DNA of 64,000 bases, from contig NZ_CP119421.1 of NCBI RefSeq assembly GCF_030506305.1, positions 488,354-552,353 of the forward strand, written 5' to 3'. The stretch comes from Porifericola rhodea (GTDB lineage: Bacteria; Bacteroidota; Bacteroidia; Cytophagales; Cyclobacteriaceae). Under the pieces are notes generated by a model, which was not told the origin of the DNA, did no database searches, and saw only the letters and a list, made by a program, of their open reading frames with translations. Positions 9,046-17,397 of this stretch are shown here, piece after piece (the stretch's first letter is position 1; each line of letters starts with the position of its first letter). The position numbers and the translations under genes are program-made.

Positions 9046-9744
9046 TCATCTAGCTGCCCCCCCTCCTATAAGATAGCTTAAACCTATCTTCCAGTAAAGC
9101 TGACCTTTAGTATATACCTCACCATTGAGTGCTCCACTTTCTGTAATTTTGTAAGCAGATTGCCAATAGTTTAAGCCGGTTTGTACCCCAAAGCTTGAGT
9201 ACAGCCAGTATTTAAGGCTTAGCTGCGAACGCCATGCGCCCGAAGCAGCCAGGGCTGTGTTAAATTTTACAGGTTTGGCTTCTGCGCCTCTCGTACTCAT
9301 ATCGCCAGGGCCACTGGCAAACAAGCCTCTTTGAACTTCGCCCCAGCTCAACCCAGCGACATCAATAGCAAAGCTCACATCAAGACGCGGACCTATCTGG
9401 TAATTAAGAAGCAGAAACAGATTAGCAGCAGTTAGTTTCGCGTTTTCTACCTGAAAAGTATCCAGTCCCAGGCTATTTTCAGTTTTTGCATAATCTGTGG
9501 TATAAGCCAGATCATTAAAAGCTCTGAAACGGACCAGTGATACACCATACCCTATACGAAAGCGATTTACAGCATTGAGCTGATGAGTATGCTGATAGTC
9601 CATTTGCAGTACTACACTCTGGCTTTTTATGGCTGTTTCTAACTTTATGATTTTGTCAAAATTGACAGCATTGGTATCCTGGCTGTAGGCATCAAATAGG
9701 GTAAAAATCAGAAAAATAAGGGTAAAAAAACATTTGCGATACAT
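9046..9744 (-). CDS. Hypothetical exported protein, probable outer-membrane beta-barrel
   Basis: A 232-residue protein with a signal peptide (1-21, ending AYS-Q). The mature part alternates polar and aromatic/hydrophobic residues in strand-like blocks (FRIGYGVSLVRFRAF, AANLFLLLNYQIGPRLDVSFAI, GVQTGLNYWQSAY, LYWKIGLSYLIGGG), as in small 8-strand outer-membrane barrels. I recognise no named family and no catalytic motif. The start codon is 49 bp from the divergent glycosyltransferase gene, so the two promoters overlap. Confidence 0.65.
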   Translation of the reverse strand: MYRKCFFTLIFLIFTLFDAYSQDTNAVNFDKIIKLETAIKSQSVVLQMDYQHTHQLNAVNRFRIGYGVSLVRFRAFNDLAYTTDYAKTENSLGLDTFQVENAKLTAANLFLLLNYQIGPRLDVSFAIDVAGLSWGEVQRGLFASGPGDMSTRGAEAKPVKFNTALAASGAWRSQLSLKYWLYSSFGVQTGLNYWQSAYKITESGALNGEVYTKGQLYWKIGLSYLIGGGAAR

Positions 9745-9793
9745 AAGCTATTCTTTACTTTGATAAGTCTTTTTCCATCAGGGATGTTTGCCT

Positions 9794-10528
9794 ATGAGAA
9801 ATTTGAGTATCATTATCCCTACGCTGAATGAGGAAGATTATCTGGAAGAAACACTGAAAAGGGTATTCCAACTTAAACCTCCAGCCTATGAAGTAATTGT
9901 AGTAGACGGTGGCAGCAATGACCTGACTATGCTTGTAGCTTCGCGTTTCTTAGTGAGGACGATAAGTATCAGCCAGAACAACCGCTCCGTTCAAATGAAT
10001 GTAGGAGCCTCCGTAGCACAGGGGGAACTTTTGTGTTTTCTCCATGCCGATACTCTGGTACCTTATAATCTGACTTCGCTTATTGAACAAAGTATGCAGC
10101 AGCCAAATCTGGTATTAGGTGGCTTTGTTTCCCTTATGCGAGGTCCTAAAAAAGTACGATATTTTACCAGCTCTCTTAACTACCTGAAAACACATCTTTG
10201 CCCTTTGATATATCGCCCTTATGCGTATTTTTTTAAAGGACTCAGGCTTATCTTCGGCGATCAGGTTATGTTTTGCAGAAAAGAGGATTTCCGTAAAATT
10301 AGTGGCTTTGATAAAAATGTTCCTATCATGGAAGAGGCTGATTTCTGTCTGCGCATTAATATGCTGGGTAAAATCAGACAGTTTCCTCAAAAGGTCTATA
10401 CCTCTGACAGAAGAGTCAGCGGTTTAGGTTTTTGGAAAGCACATTTTATCTATTTTTCAATACTTATACTATGGGCATTCGGAGCTTCACCCCACTGGCT
10501 CAGGCAGTTTTATAAAGATATCAGATAG
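9794..10528 (+). CDS. Glycosyltransferase family 2, TIGR04283-like
   Basis: About 244 residues of a compact GT2 enzyme. It has IIIPTLNEEDYL near the start, VIVVDGGSNDLT for the nucleotide-binding loop, FLHADT as the DxD-like motif, GDQVMFCRK and the EEADFCLR stretch near 180-190. The combination FLHADT ... GFVSLM ... GDQ is typical of the TIGR04283 'transferase 2, rSAM/selenodomain-associated' group. The C-terminus has one hydrophobic segment (FIYFSILILWAFG). An in-frame TTG exists at 9788, but I chose the ATG at 9794, six bases downstream. The gene converges on the TauE/SafE gene with a 4-bp gap. Its acceptor is unknown. Confidence 0.82.
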   Translation: MRNLSIIIPTLNEEDYLEETLKRVFQLKPPAYEVIVVDGGSNDLTMLVASRFLVRTISISQNNRSVQMNVGASVAQGELLCFLHADTLVPYNLTSLIEQSMQQPNLVLGGFVSLMRGPKKVRYFTSSLNYLKTHLCPLIYRPYAYFFKGLRLIFGDQVMFCRKEDFRKISGFDKNVPIMEEADFCLRINMLGKIRQFPQKVYTSDRRVSGLGFWKAHFIYFSILILWAFGASPHWLRQFYKDIR

Positions 10529-10532
10529 TAGC

Positions 10533-11285
10533 CTAGCTAAAAAACCATAGCCTGATAGCAATCAATACCACTATCACGAGTAAAAAGATTTTTACCCAGC
10601 GATCTCCCTTTTCTACTGACCAGCGAGAAGCTATCCAGGCACCCAAAGAGTTACCTATAGCGAGCACCAAGCCGTATGCCCAATTAATCTTTCCTTCCCA
10701 GATAAATACTACCAGTGCAGCTATAGTATAAAACAGAATTACAAATACTTTGACACTGTTGCTTTTTACTAAAGAAAAACGGTTGACAGTACTAAGCACC
10801 GCAATAATAAGAAAGCCCACACCTGCCTGTATAAACCCACCCCATATACCTATCAGAAAGAAAAACCCTATGCTAATTGCTTTATGTTTAGTATCTAACC
10901 TTTCTATAGCCTCTGTATTCTTTTTATTAGGGTTAAAAATAATCAAGGCAACTACAATAAGCATAATTACTGCCAGCAACTTATTGAACAGGTCACCGCT
11001 TATATCTACGGCAATTTTAGCTCCTATTATTGCGCCCAGTAATGCAGAAATACCAAGCCACAGGCCAAAGCGAAAAGATGAAATACCTTTGCTCCTGAAC
11101 CCCAGTACACCGAACACATTCTGAGAAAAAACGGCAACCCTATTGGTAGCGTTAGCTACAGCCGGAGGCAGACCCATAAATATGAGCACTGATAAAGCGA
11201 TTAACGAGCCTCCTCCAGCAAGCGTATTAATAAAGCCAGCAGCAAATCCGGCACCTACTACGATAATAATATCTAACCAATCCAT
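10533..11285 (-). CDS. Sulfite exporter TauE/SafE family permease
   Basis: The 250-residue protein is almost entirely hydrophobic with about eight predicted membrane helices. The first repeat has the family signature AAGFINTLAGGGSLIALSVL followed by PPAVANATNRVAVF, and the second half has GFIQAGVGFLIIAVL, the inverted repeat typical of TauE/SafE (DUF81) permeases. Members move sulfite, sulfoacetate or other organosulfur anions across the inner membrane; the substrate here is not indicated by neighbours. It starts 20 bp after the stop of a small secreted protein gene, with which it is likely co-transcribed. Confidence 0.88.
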   Translation of the reverse strand: MDWLDIIIVVGAGFAAGFINTLAGGGSLIALSVLIFMGLPPAVANATNRVAVFSQNVFGVLGFRSKGISSFRFGLWLGISALLGAIIGAKIAVDISGDLFNKLLAVIMLIVVALIIFNPNKKNTEAIERLDTKHKAISIGFFFLIGIWGGFIQAGVGFLIIAVLSTVNRFSLVKSNSVKVFVILFYTIAALVVFIWEGKINWAYGLVLAIGNSLGAWIASRWSVEKGDRWVKIFLLVIVVLIAIRLWFFS

Positions 11286-11305
11286 TAGCGAGCAAGATAG
11301 CTGGC

Positions 11306-11647
11306 CTACTGCAGCTCTTTTAACTTTTTGAAACGTACATTAGCCAGAAATTTATACATTTTCAGCCTGATCTCTTGAGCAGTCTTGGTGTTTATACGGT
11401 CAAAGGCATATCCGTCGGGTATATCTTCGTCATTAGTATTGATATAAATCAGTAAAAGAGTTTTCAGCATATGGGCTTGCCAGGCCAGGCCGTCAATCGT
11501 TTTGGATGAAGCATTGAAATTATACCTGAAGTTGCTAGCCTCCTCCTTTAGCACCCCAACTTGCTCTATGAGTTCTTCATGTGATTGCGCCACTACTCCT
11601 GATACGGCTGGCAGTAGCAGCAAACAAAAAAGGTAAAGGTCTTTCAT
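11306..11647 (-). CDS. Small secreted protein of unknown function
   Basis: A 113-residue protein with a clear signal peptide (1-20, ending VVA-Q). The mature 93 residues are helical and charged, with heptad-like spacing (ELIEQVGVLKEEASNF, EIRLKMYKFLANVRFKKLKEL), suggesting a helical bundle in the periplasm. I recognise no family. It sits immediately upstream of the TauE/SafE permease gene (20 bp). A terminator-like hairpin lies about 20 bases before its start codon, which could attenuate the pair or end an upstream minus-strand transcript. Confidence 0.6.
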   Translation of the reverse strand: MKDLYLFCLLLLPAVSGVVAQSHEELIEQVGVLKEEASNFRYNFNASSKTIDGLAWQAHMLKTLLLIYINTNDEDIPDGYAFDRINTKTAQEIRLKMYKFLANVRFKKLKELQ

Positions 11648-11667
11648 CAGGAAGGTGTAAGCAGAAC

Positions 11668-11689
11668 AAAAAAAGGCTGCGAGCAGCCT
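11668..11689 (-). terminator. Terminator-like hairpin in front of the small secreted protein gene
   Basis: AGGCTGC (11674-11680) pairs perfectly with GCAGCCT (11683-11689); read on the minus strand it is followed by seven U (11668-11674). It lies upstream, not downstream, of the nearest minus-strand gene, so it is either a leader attenuator or the end of a short minus-strand RNA from 11690-11868. Confidence 0.55.
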
Positions 11690-11868
11690 AACAGAAGATC
11701 AATATGTTAAAAAATTTCAGCTTGTAAAAGCCAGGGTGGGAATTCTGTCTACTCTCTGCTTGTTAGCCTATCGTTTGTAATAATACAGCTATTTGCAGCA
11801 TGTAGGTATAACAAACTCCCTGCTTTAGCGTAGTATTGTAAATTGTTTTACCAAACATAGACTACACT

Positions 11869-14313
11869 TTGAATCCCAAAGTAAAAAAAACTTTAAGTAA
11901 ACTAGTTCAGAAGCTGCTCAGAGCGATACAACATAGTTTTAAAGCTCTTTATCGTACCGTCCGCCATTTTGGCTGGAAGCAGTGGCTACGCCTGGGTGTG
12001 TTTACTTTTTTTGGCTTGTTACTCTCAGGGCTTCTTTTTGCCTTTATCGTACATATGGGCTTCTTCGGGAGGCTCCCTAATGAGCAGGAGCTGCGCAATA
12101 TAAAAAACTTCAACTCTTCAGAAGTTTACACCTATGATCGTAAACTGCTAGGCAGGTACTATATAGAAAATCGTACTAATGCCCGCTACGAAAATATAGC
12201 ACCCTCAATTATACAGGCTTTGGTTTCTACCGAAGACTCTCGCTTTTACCAGCATCAGGGAATAGACTACAGGAGTATGGCCAGAGTTTTCGTCAAAAGT
12301 ATATTACTGGGTAATGAAAGTTCTGGTGGGGGGAGTACCATTAGCCAGCAGCTGGCGAAGAACCTTTTTCCGAGGCAGGATTTCTGGATTTTAAGCATGC
12401 CAGTAAACAAGCTAAAAGAAATATTTATTGCTACCCGGCTGGAAGAAATTTATAGTAAAGAAGAGATACTCACGCTTTACCTTAATACTGTTCCTTTTGG
12501 GGGCAATGTGTTTGGTATTGAAGCTGCTACTAAACGTTTTTTTAATAAATCAGCCAAAGAAATACAGCCCGAGGAGGCCGCAGTACTGGTAGGTATGCTC
12601 AAAGCTACCACCTATTACAGCCCCCGCTTACACCCCGAAAGAGCCAAAGGCCGACGTAATGTGGTGCTTAACCTCATGGCCAGAGCTGGCCACATCACTC
12701 CTTTTGAGGCAGACTCTTTGAAGTCTATCCCCATGGAACTGGATTACACTTATGTCTCGCATAACGAAGGGCCTGCCCCCTATTTTAGAGAAAAATTAAG
12801 GCATGAGGTACAGGCATGGCTCAAAGAGCATCCTAAAGAGGACGGCAGCTACTACAATCTGTATACCGATGGCCTTAAAATCTATACGACTATAGACTCA
12901 CGCATGCAGGCGTATGCAGAAAAAGCAGTAGAAGAGCACATGAAGGAGTTGCAGTCTACCTTTTTTAAACATTGGCAAGGCCGTAAACCCTGGGATAAGC
13001 AGAACAACTACCTCAAAAGGCTCATGCAGCGCTCCGCTCGTTATAAGCAACTTATTGCTAGCGGAAAAACGCCGGAAGAAGCAGAGGCCCTGTTTAAAGA
13101 AGCAATACCTATGACAGTATTTACCTGGGAGGGCGAGAAAGAAAAAACTATGAGCCCGCTGGACTCTATCGCCTATTATCAGATGTTTCTTAATGCTGGC
13201 TTTATGGCTATGCGACCGGAAAATGGTCATGTAAAAGCCTGGGTTGGAGGTATCAATCATGAATATTTCAAATACGATCACGTTAGCTCTCGTCGGCAGG
13301 TAGGCTCTACATTTAAACCTATTGTATATGCAGCCGCTATTGAAGATGGGCGCGATCCCTGCGACTTTATCAGTAATGAGCTTCGTACATACGAAGAATA
13401 CGATGACTGGACACCACGTAACTCGGATAATAAGTACGAAGGCTACTACTCTATGCCTGGTGCACTAGCACACTCTGTCAATACGGTAACTGTAGACCTG
13501 ATGATGGAGACCGGGGTGAGAAAGGTATCTGCCCTCGCACATGACATGGGAATAGAAAATGAGCTTCCCGTACAGCCTTCTATAGCCTTGGGCACAGCTG
13601 ACCTTACGCTCTCTGAGATGCTTACCGTGTATGGCACATTTGTTAACCGTGGGTACAAAGTAAAACCAGTATATCTTTTAGGTATAGAAGATCAGTATGG
13701 TAATGTGGTTGCAGACTTTACCAAAGAGAAAGCAGATGTCAAAAGAGTACTCCGAGAGGAGACTGCGGATATGATGATACATATGCTGAAAAACGTAATT
13801 GACAGCGGTACGGCGCGGCGCTTACGCTATCGTTATGGATTAAGAAACGAAATAGCAGGAAAGACTGGAACCACACAATCTCAGGCTGATGGATGGTTTA
13901 TTGGTGCTACGCCCAAGCTGGTTGCTGGCTCCTGGGTGGGTGGGCCCAGCAGGCTTATCCGCTTTAGAAATCTTACTTTGGGTCAGGGAGCTAACACTGC
14001 GCTGCCTATCTGGGCTAAATTTATGCAACAGGTAAACCGCGAACCTGAATTTAGAATGGTCAGCAATGGACACTTTGCCCAACCTAAGCGCCGTACTATG
14101 GATAAGCTGGATTGCGAATTCTATAAAGATGAGCTAGATGAAGATAAGGGATTCTTTTGGAGACTTTTTGCTGGCGACAAGGATCGCCGAGAACGCGAAG
14201 ATAGAAGTGCAGAAAGAGTTCAGCGGGTACCACAACAAAGTAAAGAAAAGCAGAGAGAACGCACCAAGTTCGGGGATATTATCCGAGGCATTTTTGGAGG
14301 AAGGAAGGATTAA
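11869..14313 (+). CDS. Penicillin-binding protein 1A (bifunctional transglycosylase/transpeptidase)
   Basis: An 814-residue class A PBP that polymerises and cross-links peptidoglycan at the periplasmic face. After a basic cytoplasmic tail, one membrane helix (about 42-62) anchors it. The GT51 transglycosylase domain has the catalytic STEDSRFYQHQG (Glu122) and GGGSTISQQLAKNLF (153-167). The transpeptidase domain has SxxK at 480-483 (GSTFKP), SVN at 536-538 and KTGTT at 665-669. The C-terminal tail is highly charged. An in-frame stop at 11839 and the lack of any ATG before residue 63 force a non-ATG start; the TTG at 11869 is the only common choice that keeps the membrane anchor. Confidence 0.93.
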   Translation: MNPKVKKTLSKLVQKLLRAIQHSFKALYRTVRHFGWKQWLRLGVFTFFGLLLSGLLFAFIVHMGFFGRLPNEQELRNIKNFNSSEVYTYDRKLLGRYYIENRTNARYENIAPSIIQALVSTEDSRFYQHQGIDYRSMARVFVKSILLGNESSGGGSTISQQLAKNLFPRQDFWILSMPVNKLKEIFIATRLEEIYSKEEILTLYLNTVPFGGNVFGIEAATKRFFNKSAKEIQPEEAAVLVGMLKATTYYSPRLHPERAKGRRNVVLNLMARAGHITPFEADSLKSIPMELDYTYVSHNEGPAPYFREKLRHEVQAWLKEHPKEDGSYYNLYTDGLKIYTTIDSRMQAYAEKAVEEHMKELQSTFFKHWQGRKPWDKQNNYLKRLMQRSARYKQLIASGKTPEEAEALFKEAIPMTVFTWEGEKEKTMSPLDSIAYYQMFLNAGFMAMRPENGHVKAWVGGINHEYFKYDHVSSRRQVGSTFKPIVYAAAIEDGRDPCDFISNELRTYEEYDDWTPRNSDNKYEGYYSMPGALAHSVNTVTVDLMMETGVRKVSALAHDMGIENELPVQPSIALGTADLTLSEMLTVYGTFVNRGYKVKPVYLLGIEDQYGNVVADFTKEKADVKRVLREETADMMIHMLKNVIDSGTARRLRYRYGLRNEIAGKTGTTQSQADGWFIGATPKLVAGSWVGGPSRLIRFRNLTLGQGANTALPIWAKFMQQVNREPEFRMVSNGHFAQPKRRTMDKLDCEFYKDELDEDKGFFWRLFAGDKDRREREDRSAERVQRVPQQSKEKQRERTKFGDIIRGIFGGRKD

Positions 14314-14328
14314 AGCCCTTCCTTTTTT
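14301..14328 (+). terminator. Intrinsic terminator overlapping the PBP stop codon
   Basis: AAGGAAGG (14301-14308) pairs with CCTTCCTT (14317-14324), followed by six T. The 5' arm is inside the last codons of the PBP gene. Confidence 0.75.
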
Positions 14329-14663
14329 ATTATCATGAAAACAATAGCTTTCCTTAATATTTGCTATTGATCAAGTTGACTTTTTTAGAATAACTCCTTA
14401 GTTCCAACTCAAAGCATTTTTTCCTTAAACTCACTTTTACTAACTTTATTTAAGTGCTTTCTTATAACTTCTTGTTGACAATTACCTTTTTACTAATTCC
14501 GAATTTTAGATAACTAATTGTAAAGGAAACCCTATATTTAAAAAGTTCTTTGATTACATTTCGGAAAGTTTTTTAAGTCAGAATTATATAAATAGGGCCC
14601 TACGCCTATTTTTTGTTTATAGTTTTTTAATTACTAACCCTAACCTTAACTTTATACAGATCA
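14329..14663 (+). other. Leader region of the stressosome-type operon
   Basis: This 335-bp AT-rich gap should contain the promoter of the five-gene module. The visible element is a hairpin AAATAGG (14590-14596) with CCTATTT (14605-14611) running into six T and ending about 50 bases before the first start codon. It looks like a weak intrinsic terminator inside the leader. I see no small coding frame. Confidence 0.45.
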
Positions 14664-15521
14664 ATGTCCAAATCGAGCACCTCTGCCATACTAAATAGTA
14701 GAAAAAACGACCTATTGCAAAACTGGATAGACAATCAGGTTGAAGACCCCAGCCTTCGTGAAGATTTAATGACTAATGATGAAATGCGCAGCCAGTCGGA
14801 GGAGCTGTTAGATGCATTTTTGGAGGGCATAAAGTCCGATAACTTTGAGGATATTTCTCGTCAGGAGTTTAATACCATAAACGATATTCTGAGTGGAATC
14901 TCTCTCTCAAGAGCGCATAGTGGTTTTACACCTCGCGAAACATCCATCTACGTACTTAGCCTGAAAAAAGCCATTATCCGCATACTACAAGAAGAGCTAA
15001 AAGATGCGCCAGACCAATTAGTAAACGAAATTATAAAAGTTACGACTCTGCTAGACAGTCTCAGTATTGTTACTTTTGAAACCTACATTAAAGGCAGAGA
15101 AGAAGTAATATTACGCCAAACCAGTGAGATCAACGAAATTTCTACACCAGTGATCCGTGTATGGGAGGGGGTGCTAGCTTTACCTATTATCGGAACACTG
15201 GACAGCGAACGTACCCAAATAGTAATGGAAAGCCTGCTGCAGGAGATTGTAGATACAGGAAGCACTATTGCTATTCTGGATATTTCCGGAGTACCTGCCG
15301 TAGATACGTTGGTAGCCCAGCACCTTATTAAAACCGTTAATGCTACCCGCCTCATGGGCGCTGAGTGTATCATTAGTGGAATCAAGCCTGAAATTGCACA
15401 AACTATTGTACACCTGGGGATCAACCTAGAAGGGGTACAAACTAAAGCGACTCTGGCTTCGGCACTTAAGCACGCCTTTACCAAACTGAATCTTGTAGTA
15501 GGAAAAAGAAAAAATTATTAG
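14664..15521 (+). CDS. RsbR-like stressosome scaffold protein (N-terminal helical domain + STAS)
   Basis: The 285-residue protein has a helical N-terminal half (about 10-150) resembling the RsbRD N-terminal domain and a C-terminal STAS domain (about 162-275). The STAS domain keeps both threonines that RsbT phosphorylates in Bacillus RsbRA: Thr215 in GVPAVDTLVA (equivalent to T171) and Thr247 in KPEIAQTIVHLGI (equivalent to T205). RsbR paralogues form the sensory turrets of the cytoplasmic stressosome and hold RsbS and RsbT. It is the first gene of a five-gene operon, 20 bp before the RsbS-like gene. The sensory signal cannot be inferred; there is no haem- or flavin-binding motif I can see. 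Confidence 0.85.
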   Translation: MSKSSTSAILNSRKNDLLQNWIDNQVEDPSLREDLMTNDEMRSQSEELLDAFLEGIKSDNFEDISRQEFNTINDILSGISLSRAHSGFTPRETSIYVLSLKKAIIRILQEELKDAPDQLVNEIIKVTTLLDSLSIVTFETYIKGREEVILRQTSEINEISTPVIRVWEGVLALPIIGTLDSERTQIVMESLLQEIVDTGSTIAILDISGVPAVDTLVAQHLIKTVNATRLMGAECIISGIKPEIAQTIVHLGINLEGVQTKATLASALKHAFTKLNLVVGKRKNY

Positions 15522-15541
15522 GCGAATAAAGTCTTTGGACA

Positions 15542-15961
15542 ATGGATAGAATTCCAATATTAAAAATGGGTGACTTCCTCCTGGTGACCATACAGGTGGA
15601 TATGTATGACAGGCTGGCACTTAACCTGGAAAATGATTTGATTCAAATGGTAAACAAGCATGAGGCAAAAGGTGTTCTTATAGATATATCAGCCGTATCC
15701 ATTGTAGATTCATTTATGGGAAGGATTATCGGGAATATTGCTACCATGTCCAAAATACTGGATGCCGAAACTGTTGTAGTAGGTATGCAACCCGCAGTGG
15801 CCATTACGCTTGTAGAGCTTGGCTTACCACTTTCTGGTGTACATACAGCACTAAATGTAGAAAAAGGTATGCAACTTCTACAAGACAGAATTAATAGCAG
15901 TGATTTTCACATAGATGATGCGGAAGCTGATTGGGATGATGATGATGATCAGCTTGAATAA
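15542..15961 (+). CDS. RsbS-like STAS-domain stressosome core protein
   Basis: A 139-residue single STAS domain with an acidic tail. The segment IDISAVSIVDSFMGR places Ser57 at the position of Bacillus RsbS Ser59, the residue phosphorylated by RsbT to release RsbT from the complex. After residue 118 there is an unusual Asp-rich tail (DDAEADWDDDDD) not found in the short Bacillus RsbS. It overlaps the start of the RsbT-like gene, which is consistent with coupled synthesis of binding partners. Confidence 0.87.
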   Translation: MDRIPILKMGDFLLVTIQVDMYDRLALNLENDLIQMVNKHEAKGVLIDISAVSIVDSFMGRIIGNIATMSKILDAETVVVGMQPAVAITLVELGLPLSGVHTALNVEKGMQLLQDRINSSDFHIDDAEADWDDDDDQLE

Positions 15962-16352
15962 GGATATCATACAAATACAATCTGAGCAGGATGTGGTGCT
16001 GTTTCGGCACCGCTTGCGTGAGCATGCTCAAAAGATAAGCATGAGCGTAGTTAACCAGACTAAGCTCATTACAGCCTCCAGCGAACTGGTCAGGAATATC
16101 CTGGCCTATGCCGGGCAGGGCAAAGCTACCATAGAGGTAGTATCTGAAAGCTTAAAAACTGGTGTAAAAGTAATATTTGAAGACTCCGGGCCCGGTATCG
16201 CAGATATCAGTAAAGCCATGCAGGATGGCTACTCTACAGGCAAAAGCCTGGGTTTAGGCCTGCCAGGAGCAAAACGTCTGGTTAATTATTTTGATATACA
16301 GTCAAAGGTAGGGCATGGCACAAAGATTACCATCATACGATGGAAGAGGTAA
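15945..16352 (+). CDS. RsbT-like serine/threonine kinase (anti-sigma-type HATPase)
   Basis: About 135 residues of a GHKL ATPase/kinase. The N-box is ASSELVRNILAYA, the G1 box DSGPGI, and the G2 region GLGLPGAKRLVNYFDIQS...GHGTKI, all typical of RsbT. RsbT phosphorylates RsbR and RsbS in the stressosome and, once free, activates a partner phosphatase. I chose the last of several in-frame ATGs (15945, beginning MISLNKDI), which gives a 17-bp overlap with the RsbS-like gene; starts at 15915 or 15936-15942 are possible. Its own end overlaps the next gene by 38 bp. Confidence 0.85.
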   Translation: MISLNKDIIQIQSEQDVVLFRHRLREHAQKISMSVVNQTKLITASSELVRNILAYAGQGKATIEVVSESLKTGVKVIFEDSGPGIADISKAMQDGYSTGKSLGLGLPGAKRLVNYFDIQSKVGHGTKITIIRWKR

Positions 16353-17397
16353 TTCAGAAGCGTATAAAAACTATAGAATAGAAGACCGCAGCTTTTTTGC
16401 TATAATAAAAAGAGAGATTTCACCAGAGGCCGAAAAATTAGGCTTCTCTGCTCAGAAAATCGCCAAGATTCATATTGTAGTTAATGAGCTGGTGACTAAC
16501 CTTCTCAAATTTGGAGAAAAAAATAGAGAATTGCTCTGGAAAACTATCTACTATAATGGACAGGCCGGAATAGAAATATTAACTTTAGACAAAGGGCCGG
16601 GAATTAGAAGTATATCTCAGGCTATGGAAGATGGTTTTTCTACTTCAGGTACAGCGGGCGAAGGGCTCGGTGCTATAAAAAGGCAATCCGACTATTTTGA
16701 TATCTATTCTCAAAGTGGGCAGGGCACCGTAGTGCTGGCACGCTTCTTTGCTGAAGATACAGAAGTTATACCTCAACCTTTTAACTTTGCGGCCTTTTCT
16801 GTAGCACGGCCGGGTGAAAAATTATGTGGTGATGGTTACTATCTGATATACAAGCCTGAAACACAGACATTTCAGCTTTTGCTGTTAGATGGACTAGGGC
16901 ATGGAGAGGGAGCATACGAGGCCTCACAGGCAGCTATTGCTGCTTACCAACAGATTAAGAAAGATGAACCAGCAGAGGTACTAAAAACGATTCATCAGGA
17001 AATAAAAAAGACGAGAGGTGCTGTTGCCATGGCATTAGCCTACGAAGCTCAAGACACTACTATTTCTTATTGCGGAGTAGGTAACATAAGTGGTAAAATG
17101 ATCGCCTATAACAAAACCAAGCATTTTTCATCTTTTAACGGAATTGTGGGCCATGCAATGTCTTCTCGTATTAATAATCAAAAAATAAAGTGGGAAAGAG
17201 GGAGCCAGTTATTACTTCACTCAGACGGGCTGGTCTCTCGCTCTGATCCATCTAAATACACTCAATTACAAAACCATGATCCGGCTATCCTTGCGGCCTG
17301 CCTGTACCGTGACTATAGCCGGGGAAATGACGACACTACTATTATCATTTGTAAACATCCAGATACCGATGGAAAAGCTTCAAAAGGCAATTATTGA
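16315..17397 (+). CDS. Fusion of anti-sigma-type ATPase and PP2C (RsbX/SpoIIE-like) phosphatase
   Basis: A 360-residue, two-domain regulator. Residues about 20-145 form a second GHKL ATPase domain (N-box VVNELVTNLLKFG, G1 DKGPGI, glycine loop GTAGEGLGAIKRQSDYFDI). Residues about 155-355 form a PP2C-type phosphatase with GDGYY, LLDGLGHGEGA, HSDGL and GNDDTT, which carry the metal-binding aspartates of RsbX/RsbU/SpoIIE enzymes. In Bacillus RsbX dephosphorylates RsbR and RsbS and resets the stressosome; here the same role is inferred. The ATG at 16315 lies inside the end of the RsbT-like gene. The gene ends 29 bp into the following one. Confidence 0.83.
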   Translation: MAQRLPSYDGRGNSEAYKNYRIEDRSFFAIIKREISPEAEKLGFSAQKIAKIHIVVNELVTNLLKFGEKNRELLWKTIYYNGQAGIEILTLDKGPGIRSISQAMEDGFSTSGTAGEGLGAIKRQSDYFDIYSQSGQGTVVLARFFAEDTEVIPQPFNFAAFSVARPGEKLCGDGYYLIYKPETQTFQLLLLDGLGHGEGAYEASQAAIAAYQQIKKDEPAEVLKTIHQEIKKTRGAVAMALAYEAQDTTISYCGVGNISGKMIAYNKTKHFSSFNGIVGHAMSSRINNQKIKWERGSQLLLHSDGLVSRSDPSKYTQLQNHDPAILAACLYRDYSRGNDDTTIIICKHPDTDGKASKGNY

